Shown here: one piece after another, positions 11,175 to 20,766 of the stretch
How the letters are laid out: each line of letters begins with the position of its first letter
Position numbering within the stretch: the stretch's first letter is position 1
NCBI GenBank assembly: GCA_022376515.1
Contig: WTXI01000006.1
Location: 1,537,464 to 1,601,463 of the forward strand
Direction of reading: 5' to 3'
Length of the DNA: 64,000 bases
Source of the DNA: Lactifluus volemus
Lineage: Eukaryota; Basidiomycota; Agaricomycetes; Russulales; Russulaceae
Notes under the pieces: model-generated
Told to the model about the DNA's origin: nothing
Seen by the model: the letters and a program-made list of their open reading frames with translations, nothing else
Databases searched by the model: none
Position numbers and translations under genes: made by a program

Positions 11175-11544
11175 CACTGGTTGGGATACTGCCTTTTGAG
11201 GCTGACAAAATCTTGACATAATCATAATATAAGGCCATTTATTTTTCTTCATTTTTTATGAGAATAAATATGAGTAAAATGATTATATATTGTCAAGCTA
11301 AATGTACATCACAAAATTAAGCCAAAATCATACTTCTCTAATTGATAGACATTGTGCTAGATAACATGCAAGATCAGTTTGAGTAAAAATACTTTACTTT
11401 CTTTTTGTGTCATTCATTTAGCTTAACAATATATAATCATTTTATTTATATTTATCCTCATAAAAAATGAAGAAAAACAAATGGCCTTATATTACAATTA
11501 TGTTAAGGTTTTGTTAGCCTCAAAAGGCAGTTTTCCAACCAGTG
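11175..11544. mobile_element. CACTG-ended MITE (CACTA/CMC-like)
   Basis: Long imperfect inverted repeats start CACTGGTTGG and end CCAACCAGTG, and the pairing continues for about 90 bases through GGCCATTTATTTTTCTTCAT. The flanking ATT is present on both sides (11172-11174 and 11545-11547). CACT(A/G) ends with a 3-bp duplication fit the CACTA/CMC superfamily. The 370-bp element is AT-rich and non-coding. Confidence 0.7.
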
Positions 11545-11546
11545 AT

Positions 11547-12071
11547 TGTCACGGTCACACGGTCACTGCCTCCCTTATGTAAAATTTCTCACATGACTGA
11601 TTACCTATAATTCTCGCATCCAGACTGAGTACTGTATGATTACATAAGCCATGTGACTCGGACTGACTCACATATGCGACTTAGACTGACTCAAGTATGG
11701 ACTCATGGTAACTTATTATGACTCATCACTATGAGTCACAATGACTCTCTCTACCTACAACTCATGCCGACTCCCTCTGACTAGGGTAGCTCATGTATAT
11801 AAGGACCCCTACTTAGGCCCTAGCTCAGTAGCTTGGACTTAACTCTGCAATATGAGCATACCTGTCTAAGAACCCTACATCTCTTCCTGAACTCTTAGAC
11901 TCCTGATCCTTGTCTCACACTCCATCAGTAACACTGCAAGTTACTGCTGATACTCTGTCACGTGACCATTGACTTAGTACTTCTGAACCTGACCCTTATC
12001 AACTGACGTCGCTAAGGTTTACCTGAACCACCTGACTCTACCAAGAGCATAGGAACCACTTGTTCCTAACA
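11547..12071 (+). repeat. LTR-like sequence with TATA box
   Basis: The sequence has the look of a fungal LTR. It opens TGTCACGGTCAC, carries repeated TGACTCA/GACTGACTC motifs, a TATA box (GTATATAAGGACCC near 11796), CT-rich downstream DNA with TGA/TCA words, and an end in CCTAACA. It resembles the 607-bp and 926-bp LTRs in style but not in sequence. It directly abuts the CACTG MITE. No target duplication was found, so the ends are uncertain. Confidence 0.45.
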
Positions 12072-12235
12072 CACATGCCACTGTGCATTGCCACAGCATC
12101 CATTCCTACCTCCCTCACCCTCCTGTTGCTCTCCTGTTGTCTCCCCTCTTTTACTTTCTGCTACCATTACTGCCTCACCACATCTCAGACATCTCTTCTG
12201 TTACTTCCCTATTGTCTCCACCTGCCATGTTATCT

Positions 12236-12340
12236 GGGGTATCTCTGGGGTCTGGGGGTCTGTTGGGGTATGTGAAGACATACCCTTACCCTTACCCCAC
12301 AGTTACCCTACTCTCAAACCCTGGGGGTTTGAGATACCCC
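12236..12340. repeat. Small GC-rich element with GGGGTATCTC inverted ends
   Basis: This 105-bp unit starts GGGGTATCTC and ends GAGATACCCC. It also has an internal palindrome, GGGGTATGT with ACATACCC. It is immediately followed by TGTTGATCACTA, the same word that follows the similar tract at about 60-140. Confidence 0.5.
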
Positions 12341-12499
12341 TGTTGATCACTAACAGCAGTATGGTCTGACTTATCAGACATGGAAACAAGATATGACTAC
12401 TCACCCTCAACTATTGCTCCTCACCATAGAACATTTTCTCACAGATAATCTGACACATCATCTCTAAACCCTATTCATCAGGGGAGGTTAGTGTGAATT

Positions 12500-13480
12500 G
12501 TGGTGAATAAAGCACACTTACTTGTTAAGCACTCATTGTTCTGGCCCTGCATGAAAGAGTTGGAATTTCTTAGATGGTTGACCATCCTTCTCATACTCAT
12601 GACAGCAATATTGCCAGAATGCCTTGAGAAAGTTGTTTTTCAGACACCCAGTCAAAAGGAGTACCAGGTACTTCATCAAAGTGTTAAGCACCCTGAAATC
12701 TCTCAGGAGATGATAGCAATTCAAGCAGAACCAGCGCAGATATTTGAAGAGATCATTGCTTACAAGGTCACCACAGTCATGAGTGAGTTGGTTAGTACAG
12801 AACGCACTTTATTGTTCTGCAGTTCCCACTATGAATGCGATCACATGGCAGAGCTCCTGGGTTGAAGGCCCTATTACTCAGGCATAGACATTGTAGAACA
12901 CTCTGAACACATGGAGAAGTGGACATGAGGTGATGGTGTTGGGAAATCTGTCATTTTTTTCAACCTGGCCTCCTTGCAAGAACCGGATAGGAGTGCGGTC
13001 AACCCTTATGGCAAGAGAGTTGTTTACAATATGCTCCATGACATCTCTCTATGTCAGAGAATCTGTCCTAGCCTTTTTCTTGATGGCATCTGCAGTACCC
13101 TGTGCGCTATATTGCATTGTGTGCAACTTTGTAATGTATGCACAGCTCAATTCAACAGCCAAAACCCAGATCAAGGCCTGCAACCTATCCCAGATCACTT
13201 AGTCCATTTAATATCAGGATGACTGGATGCTACAACCTCCCAAACAAGTACAGTTGATACTTCAGTGCAACCCATCCTCTCCTTGCCTAACCCACTCAGG
13301 CAACCAACTCTTTTAACAACATTTGGAATCCACCTTGCAGCAGTAAATGCTTGCTTATCATCTAGAATAGTTAAACTCACCGGCAGCAAAGAATTAGATC
13401 ACTTTATCTGTGATGTATGTGACATCCTTGTGAAATCATGTGTTAACTGCTAGTGTAATGGCCTTGAGTGCCATTCACAC
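12500..13480 (+). pseudogene. RecQ-like helicase remnant
   Basis: A plus-strand reading contains LMTAILPECLEKVVFQ (position of the LTATLPP motif III of RecQ-type helicases), then a spacer, then RTLLFCSSHYECDHMAELLG (motif IV, IIFC...CDxLAxxLG) followed by YYSG. Downstream, ICDVCDILVKSCVNC resembles the cysteine cluster seen after such domains in basidiomycete RecQ-like families. Walker A and the DEAH box are absent, and stops and frameshifts occur (for example after the LLG and near 12925). These helicases form large repeat-associated families in mushrooms. This is an N-terminally truncated, dead copy. Confidence 0.5.
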
Positions 13481-13989
13481 AGTCTAGCTGGGTGCTGTTT
13501 CAGATCCATTGCCTTACATGACACAAGCTGGAGAAAATGGTTTTTACTAGCACATTTTCTTACTGGCTGTTACTTTTACTGTGGTTGTCCTGAGAAGGTT
13601 CATTCACATTTGTAGTTTTGGTTCACACATCAGCAAAATGTCCGAGCAGCTTATTTCTACTTAAACTCACTTAAAAAGTTTTTTTAAGTACTCCTAAGTA
13701 CTTTAAGTACTTTAAGCACTTTAAGTTATTTTAAGACAAGTCAGCCTCCAGGAAATTGCTTATTTTCACTTATTTTCACTTATTTTCACTTATTTTCTTT
13801 TTTTTTTTACTTAAAATCAGGTCAATTTCAACATTTGAGTGAGTTTCAAGCATGTTTAAGTGAGATTTAAGCACTTTTAAGAACATTTTAAGCAAAATAT
13901 ATTTGAGATTACACTACAACATTAATAACTAGGACAAGGCTCATGGGAAACACAGGAGGCACAGGAAACATGGAAGCCGCAGGAGATGC

Positions 13990-15560
13990 AGGACAATCCA
14001 CTTGCATTTCTCTACCAAGTAGCAACACACCCATTCATCTTTCCAGACTGGGCCATAGCGTCACAACACCAGTCCAGGACATGGACAGGGTCCAAAGGGT
14101 CCTCCCACCACAGCGTTGACGTTGACATTGACATCTGATTCAAGCAGCTACACTGCAAGGTGAGAGCACACTTCCAATTACTGATCATGCACACGGCATA
14201 CTCACCATGGGGCAGACCAACTGGGAGCACTCCCATCCCCGAGACGGGTCACCTCATACGCCACGATCTCGAACTCGTGATCTTGATTGTAGAGAATAAG
14301 GGAGCAGTGCTGAAAAAAAAGCTATATCAGTACACTCGAGCACCCATTTAGAGGTTGCCACTCACGGTCATCGTCTGCTGCGTCATACAGCTCGAAGCCT
14401 TCAAGTGAAAACCAATACCGCAGTTCATACCACGGGCCGCAAATTACCTTGGCCAATGCAAGGAAACCACTTTTGTAAAGGAACACGGCAAGGTACTTTG
14501 CCTTGAGCGCAGGCACTCGTACCACAGCAGGTGGTGGGGTGATAGAGACCGTACCTGATACCGTTGGATGTACAAGAATGCTCATGGAAGGTTGATACAG
14601 GACCAATCGTCGACAAGAGCACAGACTAAAAAAGCACAATATGTCATGCGCAGATCGGTATCGTCTGCTCCGGGTAGCGTCGCGAATCTATACAAACAGG
14701 CGACGGGACGGCGCCCTCTCCAAGATCAACAAACATAACACAAATACAATAATTATGAATAATGCGCACCCTCTGTCTTTGCCTTGGCACAAGCCGACCT
14801 TACGCGCGAGGGAGGCACGGTTCAAGAGCGAATAGTCGTCCCATAGTATGGTGAGCGCGAGCAGCGCACAGTACATCATGATTAAATGTGGCGCCGCCAC
14901 TCCGATCTGTTGCTATTTTTCCACGTGCAGGGACGACAAACCGTTAGACACGTATGTATGCTTGTTTTGTTGTGGGGAAGGGGAAGGGCGTAGGGTTGGA
15001 GGAGACATACCTGTGCCGGATCGTCGTCATCATCATCACCACCGCTCACAAACACTGGACCAGGACGAAAACTGCTGCCTTGACGAAAAAGAAAAAAGAC
15101 GATTCGCGCCATCATCACCACCCGAAAACAATCAGTCCGAGCTAGAACAAATGCAAACAACAGGCCAAAAAAAAAAAAACTTACCAAAGTAATGATCCCA
15201 AATCCACCCTTTCCATCTCTCACGATCTGACTTCGCTATCTTTCGTTCCGCAAATCCAGCCTAACGTGCAGGGACTGAGTGTACGGATGGAGGTAAGGAC
15301 TGTGGCTGGTGCAGAAAGGCACACGCCAATGCGAGAAGTTTGCTGTTGCTGAAGGTGCGAAAAATTTGCACTGTCAACGAGGGCCGCAACATCTGCCATC
15401 GCCTTTTTTGCATCCGTGACGACTGCATCCATTCCAGTAGGTGCTGTCGGCCCACGGTTGAGGATAAGTGGGGCAAGTAGAAGTGGATATCTGCAGATTT
15501 GCTGAACAGGTCTAATAAGATAATGTGAATTGCATTCGCAGATGTGGATCACGCTCTCAA
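13990..15560 (-). pseudogene. Captured fragment of a RhoGEF (DH-PH) gene
   Basis: The minus strand at about 15530-15340 reads HYLIRPVQQICRYPLLL followed by a helix DAKKAMADVAALVDSANF. LIxPVQRIxKYPLLL is the third conserved region of the Dbl-homology domain of Rho guanine nucleotide exchange factors. Further down (14500-14340), AKYLAVFLYKSGFLALAKV, then YELRYWFSLEGFELYD, then HEFEIVAYEVTRLGDG suit the pleckstrin-homology part of fungal RhoGEFs. The pieces are separated by intron-like gaps with GTAAGT- and GTATGT-type donors (15191, 15012), which indicates a genomic capture and not a cDNA copy. The N-terminal DH helices are missing and stops occur, so it is not a working gene. Confidence 0.55.
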
Positions 15561-15639
15561 AGGCAGCACAGGAGGTGGTGGAGGCGGTGGAGGCGGTGGG
15601 GCAGGAGGTGGCGGCAGAGGCGGAGGCAAAAAAAGAAGA

Positions 15640-16190
15640 AAAAAAGTCAGGAAGTGTTAGGTTTGGACAGGCAGCGTGACAACATACCGGGGAGGTGCAG
15701 AATGCGTCGGCGCAGGCAGTGTGATACCGTGGACCGCCCGGCAGTGCCAGTGGGTCCAGGAGGTGCGTGATGTGGAGGCGAATGCGGCGGAGGCGGCTGA
15801 GGAGACGGAGGAGACAGAAGTGGCCCAGGAGGCCCAAGAGGAGGTGGTGCAGGCGGTGCAGGTGGCGGTGCAGGAGGAGGCAGCGGAGACAGAGGTGGAG
15901 GCGGAAGGGGAAAAAAAAAGTCAGGCACGTTGAGGTGGGGCAGGCAGCATGACAACATACCGAAGAGGGCGTAGAAGACGCCGACACAGGCAGCATGACG
16001 CCATGGACTGCCCAGCAGTGCCAGTTGGTCCAGGAGCTGCACGATGTGGAGGTGGCAAAAGTGATGGAGGCGGTGTGGAGGAAGAGAGAAAAAAGGCAGG
16101 GATGCTGAGACGTGTGGCAGGGCAAGACGGTGAGCAGTGGTGGCGACAACAGAGGCGAGACAGCGACAGAGGGAGACAGAGGGAGGGATA
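15640..16190. repeat. Tandem GC-rich cassettes shared with element at 8960
   Basis: Two adjacent units, at roughly 15655-15925 and 15930-16185, share the order: A-run, GTCAGG..CG/GTTGAGG, GGCAGCRTGACAACATACCG, GGCAGY, then GCAGTGCCAGTKGGTCCAGGAG, then GGAGG-rich DNA. A third copy is at about 9690-9960 in the other element. Read on the minus strand, each unit has a GGTATGTT donor, a CTAAC/CTGAC-like branch word and a long pyrimidine tract, so the unit looks like a duplicated exon-intron block. Confidence 0.6.
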
Positions 16191-16814
16191 GGCGCAGACA
16201 ACGAGAGGCACGAAAATGATGAGGCAAACGAAAATCAACATCAAGCAAACAAGAGTAAACAACCGATGCAGGTGCACTGGAACGACTTAGCAAAAATTTT
16301 GTGACTTTGGCAAAAAACTTCGCGACTTCACAAAAATTTCAGTGTGCTTAGCTAATTATGTGACAATTAAGCAACTTTAAGCAACTTTAAGCAACTGTAC
16401 ATGTATAAGTAACAATTAAGCAAACACAATAACTAGTAACTAGTGAACCAATTGTTTTAAGTGGTTTTAAGTGACAATTAAGCGACACCTGATAATCAAG
16501 CAACTGGTAAGTGCAGTAAGTGGTCAACAAGATGTTTTAAGTGCAATTAAGTACACAGACATGACACTTAAGCAGTTGATTAAAAATCATGTGACCACTT
16601 TGCTTAAAAAATGGGCATCGCTTAACTTGCTTAATTGTGCTTAAATGACTTAATTGTCTTAGGCTTCGCTTAATGTACTTAAAACTACTTAAAAAGCAAT
16701 TTTAAGCAATTTTAAGTACATTTTAAGCATATTTTAAGCACATTTTAAGTAAAACTTTTTAAGTGACTTTAAGTAACTTTAAGCTGCTCGGACATTTTGC
16801 TGATGCAACCTTCA

Positions 16815-17057
16815 TGTTATTTGGGCTACTGTAGTGTTAGCCCAACGCTTCTTTGACTGTTTGCCTCCCTTATTTAGTATATGCTTAGTCAGGTTTGCCT
16901 TTACTGCAGTGGACGGAGTTTTGGGGACTTCAGTCTCATTCTCTCCACTGCAGGTCAGTTGTTATCATTGTCTTTGGTCAATATAGTCTCATTCTCTCCA
17001 CTGCAGTCCCCTTGGTCCTCTGTGGCTCAAGGGCCCTTCACAGCTCCAGTTAAAACA
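16815..17057. repeat. Solo LTR, 243-bp family (copy 3)
   Basis: This is a full 243-bp copy in the same orientation as the one at 2340, with the perfect target duplication CTTCA at 16810-16814 and 17058-17062. It lies just outside the 3.2-kb element. Confidence 0.92.
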
Positions 17058-17062
17058 CTTCA

Positions 17063-17425
17063 CAACTTTGTTCTCTAGATCACCTATGTCACAGAATTTG
17101 GTCAGAAGCTTCATGTTCATAGCCTCTGAGTGATAAAAACTGTCATTGGGCTGCTGTGTTCAAACCTCTGGTGTATATTGTCTTTTTCTCACCACTTCTC
17201 ATTCAATCTCTTTCTCAAAGCTTATATGGTGAGAGCAAGAAGCTGGATGACATGAGAGATACTGAATTCATACAATGGCTTTGTCACTGTGACTTGGAGA
17301 GTCAACTTTACAACTTAGTTTATGTGCCGCTACATGTATGTGAGTTGTGAGGTGTATTAGCCCTGTTGGTGCTATCACAAGAAGGGATGGTTGTTTTTGA
17401 CAGATCAATTCCAAAGCTAACACTT
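17063..17425. other. Unassigned DNA
   Basis: No gene or repeat was recognised between the solo LTR and the LTR fragment at 17430. Confidence 0.35.
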
Positions 17426-17429
17426 GCTG

Positions 17430-17690
17430 AGCACTCTCAGACCTTGTCCACATGCTCCTTCAACCTCTTGTGGCTTAGTGGAAACCCCTCTCCCCTACCT
17501 CCATACTACCTGCCTCACATGATACAAACCCCAGAGTTTGCACAGTCAAGTCTATCCCTCACAGGAACTTGTCTGCGCATCTGCATTTGACTATTTGGTG
17601 TGTCAAGTAAGTACCTACTTGGCCCACCAAATTGCCAGACCTAAATGAAGCTCACTTCAAGCCACAGTTCCTGTGAACTGTGACACCCAA
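17430..17690 (+). repeat. 3' fragment of the 926-bp LTR family
   Basis: The sequence from about 17500 to 17690 (CACAGTCAAGTCTA...GACTATTTGGTG...AAATGAAGCTCACTT...CTGTGAACTGTGACA) aligns by eye with the last 190 bases of the complete LTR at 22763-23688, and the similarity probably starts near 17430. The 5' part of the LTR is missing. Confidence 0.6.
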
Positions 17691-17774
17691 GATCTGTCTT
17701 TTTAAAGGGCTCTGATTCTGCCACCTGGATCCAAGCCTTAGTACCAAACAGCTTGTATTTAAATGCCATTTTGT

Positions 17775-17905
17775 CAATGAAAGTTCCAATTATTTATTTA
17801 AGCTGTAATGGTGGAATGAAAGAAGACAAAGAACTTATTGATAGTGATGCCACAAGTAATTTTATAAATTATTGAATAGCAGAAAGATGGCAATTAGGAA
17901 CAAAG
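17775..17905 (+). pseudogene. Retroviral-type aspartyl protease remnant (gypsy)
   Basis: The plus-strand frame reads CNGGMKEDKELIDSDATSNF followed by INY, a stop, and RWQLGTK. LIDSGATSNFI is the active-site motif of gypsy retropepsins. Here the Gly of DSG is Asp, and a stop follows, so it is inactive. It starts about 85 bases after an LTR fragment and runs straight into a truncated 243-bp-family LTR at 17910. Confidence 0.6.
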
Positions 17906-17909
17906 ATTC

Positions 17910-17999
17910 TGTTTAGACTGAAACTGTGAAGGGCTCTTGAGTCACAGAGGACCAAGGGAACTGCAGTGGAGAGAATGAGACTATATTGACCAAAGACAA
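17910..17999. repeat. Truncated 243-bp-family LTR (copy 4)
   Basis: The first 90 bases of the family are present with several substitutions (starts TGTTTAGACTGAAACTG). The copy then ends exactly at the TA target of the MITE at 18002. The rest of the LTR does not resume after the MITE. Confidence 0.75.
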
Positions 18000-18001
18000 T
18001 A

Positions 18002-18202
18002 GGGTGTTTCACAGTAGCCATTATTTAGCTCATTAATTTGGCCATTCTCATGATTCCCACTAGTTTTGTTTACTTTTTTCCTCTATTCCCATCTTTCTAT
18101 TGCCATCATTAATGATAATCAAAGAAAAAGGTGAGAAAAACTGGTGGGAATCATGAGAATGGCCAAATTAATGAGCTAAATAATGGCTACTGTGAAACAC
18201 CC
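18002..18202. mobile_element. TA-flanked MITE with about 58-bp perfect inverted repeats
   Basis: The left arm, from GGGTGTTTCACAGTAGCC to CATGATTCCCAC, is repeated exactly in inverted orientation at the right end, and the pairing then continues imperfectly. TA is present on both sides (18000-18001 and 18203-18204), as for Tc1/mariner-type insertions. The total is 201 bp and non-coding. Such identical arms suggest recent mobility and a transcript able to form a hairpin. Confidence 0.9.
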
Positions 18203-18204
18203 TA

Positions 18205-18551
18205 ATATTTGAAGTTACTGTGTTGATTCAAATACTAGAGGTTATCGATGGTGGTCTTCCAGATATTCAATGTGAATACATACCTTCTGAGTGATGTGGT
18301 CCAATGAGGTCTGTATGTCTTGTTGTGCGACACTGGGCTTCTCAACGATATCTGTATCTTACTTGTCACAATTTTTCTGCAGAAGTTATTGGAGTGAGAA
18401 CCCTAAGTCTAAGTAGAGTGTAAGTTACTAGGAAATGAAGGAATAAAGAGTGACTAACCTCAGTCTGTGAATGAAAAGACTGAGGTGATGTGAACACAGT
18501 GTCTACACTATATAGAGAATTCAACTGAGGTCAAATTTCAAGTAGGTTAAT
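18205..18551. other. Unassigned DNA
   Basis: No gene was recognised. An inverted pair of the word AACCTCAGTCT / AGACTGAGGTGATG at about 18460-18490 forms a small hairpin. Confidence 0.3.
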
Positions 18552-19158
18552 GTTATGAACTGACACATGCTCACTGACTCATACTATACTTTTTCGGACT
18601 GATAACTCATTTCTGCTAACTCTCTTGCTTATGCAAATGGACTGCTGATCGCTTTTTGTTTCAGATCACTTACTTATTTCTCTCATGATACAGCCTCACA
18701 CAGCACCATATAGCCGTAAGTAACAGCCACATGCACAGGATAACTTGCTGATTCCTAAAACATGTTTCAAACCCTGAAAGCTGTACAAAGGTCACAGCCC
18801 TTATGGCTGTACACATAGCCTTGTCTTCTTATATATAAACCCTGTACTTTCTGCCCTAGAGACCTTAAGTCTCAGTTTTGTTTCACAATCCAAGTCTTCT
18901 ATCTATTAGAACCTTGCTTGCCTAGAAGCATCCGACCTGAGAGAACCCTCTTGACATCACTTTTTACGACTTCTTAAACACTTTGGTCTCATCCCTGAGC
19001 CCAAAGCCCTTAACCTCTGAAACACTCTTGACTTAGTCATTTACTAAGTCTCATCTTTATTGAACCTTTGATCTTGACTTGCACGTCTTGCAAGTCTCAC
19101 TCTTGACTCCATGAATGAATGTACACTTCGTACAAAGGTCCCACTTGGAACCTTAACA
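18552..19158 (+). repeat. Solo LTR, 607-bp family
   Basis: The unit starts TGTTATGAACTG and ends CCTTAACA, and is flanked by GTTAA on both sides (18547-18551 and 19159-19163), a perfect 5-bp target duplication. It contains a TATA box (CTTATATATAAACCC near 18829) followed by a pyrimidine-rich transcript-start-like region, as expected of an LTR promoter on the plus strand. Confidence 0.88.
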
Positions 19159-19489
19159 GTTAAACTATAAAGAGATAATAAGAATGACTTGGTATGAAAC
19201 GTGGAAAGTCTGTTGGTATCAGTGTCACGCATCATGTGACATGTGACCATAAAGTGTCACTTGACTTGTGCCTTGCAAGGCTGTGCTCCCAATAGAAGTG
19301 CCAGGAGGACTTCTTGGTTGGCTTTAGAGAGTAACTTGTAGTTACTACCACTTTGTTTGCATTTCTCAATGATGCCAATGACACCAATCTTCTCAGGGTG
19401 CTCTTCTGTGTTCCTTAGAATAAGGAAGATATATTAAATCTATAAAATTATAATGATAGGAAAGATTGTGTTCACTTACATCTACATCT

Positions 19490-19770
19490 TCGATATGTGC
19501 TAGGCAAAACTGGTATGTATTCTGAATTGATGACACCAATCCTTGAGTACTCACCCTCCAAGGTGTACCATTGTTGACACATGGTTGAAGGTGATCTCAT
19601 GCTTATCTGTGAGGTCTTCGATGATCTTGTCAATGACCTTGATCGCTGCTTTGATAGCTACATTTAGCTTTACCTTCTTCTCAGTTGCCTGGGCTTTGGC
19701 ACTAGCACACTCTTGGTCACTCTTAGGTAAAGGTTTTGGTAGTGTTTCTTTTTTAAGTCCTCAGTAGTCA
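19490..19770 (-). pseudogene. Unidentified transposon coding remnant
   Basis: One minus-strand frame reads ATEKKVKLNVAIKAAIKVID then KIIEDLTDKHEITFNHVSTM, with the composition and helix pattern of a real protein. It is cut off by stops on both sides and I do not recognise the family. Confidence 0.3.
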
Positions 19771-20227
19771 TGATTGTCATGTTGCGAGATGTAACTCTGA
19801 TATGTACAAATGAGGGATGGTAAACTAGATTAACTGGATGCAAAACACAATTTAAGAAAGCTAGTAAACAAACGGTCACTAGATGGGGATACATAAAGAC
19901 AGTCAGTAAACCCCATAGGAAGTGAACCAGGCACATACTGTAAGGCGCCCCTAATGGACACCTTACCATAATAAAAAGATTTACACTTGATCAATGAACC
20001 ACTTTCCTGAGGGCTGAGCCAGCTGCCTTGTGTGAATCCACATTGACAGTGGTTTGCAGGGTAACTGCTACCCTATGCACCCAATAACAGGTTCTGAAAC
20101 CCCAGAAGTCATGTTAAAATGATCATTTACCCAATAAATGGACCTAAGACAGGTTTTTTTTTGAAATTTTGACTTCAAGTTAAACAAACTCAGTTTGAAC
20201 AAGTTCTATAAAGAGCCTAATTTTCAG
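19771..20227. other. Unassigned DNA
   Basis: Nothing was recognised here apart from AT-rich decayed sequence. Confidence 0.35.
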
Positions 20228-20404
20228 GTAAAATAAATCTGTACTAGACTAAATAATAAACTACCTGGTTCCATGACTCAAAAAAAAGGTAACATAAACA
20301 TGTACTTAGCTGACAATGAACTACCCGATTTCATGACCAGAAAAAGGGGTAATTTAGATGCATACAAATTGAGTAATTAACTACCTAAAATGATACCCAA
20401 AAAA
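20228..20404. repeat. Degenerate tandem repeat, three units of about 59 bp
   Basis: Three diverged units follow one another. Each starts GTAA(A/C/T)AT, has a middle ending (A)AACTACC, and closes with an A-rich run (CAAAAAAAAG, CAGAAAAAGGG, CCAAAAAACAG). Confidence 0.55.
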
Positions 20405-20429
20405 CAGATATTGTGAACTTGTATGATGC

Positions 20430-20766
20430 TTTAATTAGTCCTGAAGTAGATATGCCTTCTAAATGTTACCTGTGTGGTCTATAATTGCCTCTATGCCCCC
20501 TCCAATTGGTACACAACCAATGAGACACTGTACACATGTTATGTCAATAACATCAAGAGTAGATTGTCCTTTTATGAGAGGCATCTTGGGCTTGTTATGG
20601 CCTACCATATTAAAGGTCCATATACCTGCAAGGATCACCTTCTCAGGCTGTTCAAGGCCAAGATCTTCAGTAGCAGGCAACATAACAAGGAAGATGTGCA
20701 ATAAGTGGCCATAAAATTCCCTTAGCAAATAGACTGGGCTAGCTCAATGATTCCACATGCACAGAT
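20430..20766 (-). pseudogene. Degenerate co-located coding remnant
   Basis: The minus-strand frame contains VILAGIWTFNMVGHNKPK and DVIDITCVQCLIGCVPI with GGGIEAIIDHTG. The pattern (I.CVQCL.G....G.....IID.) looks like a conserved transposon-associated domain of agaricomycetes, but I cannot name it. It precedes the Helitron helicase end. Confidence 0.3.

Larger units (their letters stand above)
13631..16802. mobile_element. 3.2-kb non-autonomous DNA transposon carrying host gene exons
   Basis: The inverted ends are CAGCAAAATGTCCGAGCAGC at 13631 and the complement ending TTGCTG at 16802, with AT on each flank. Subterminal regions (13650-13930 and 16330-16795) contain very dense CTTAA/TTAAG words, about 26 by eye in the right 430 bp. 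A CTTATTTTCA decamer is repeated about four times at 13759-13799. The interior holds a RhoGEF-like gene fragment on the minus strand (about 13990-15560) and GC-rich tandem cassettes (15640-16190) shared with the element at 8960. No transposase is present. A solo LTR sits 12 bp to the right. Confidence 0.7.

Noticed and set aside
15220..16293. Minus-strand open frame of 357 codons
   Set aside because: Only its last part contains a real motif (LIRPVQQICRYPLLL); the rest is low-complexity translation of tandem GC-rich cassettes with intron-like signals, so it is not one protein.
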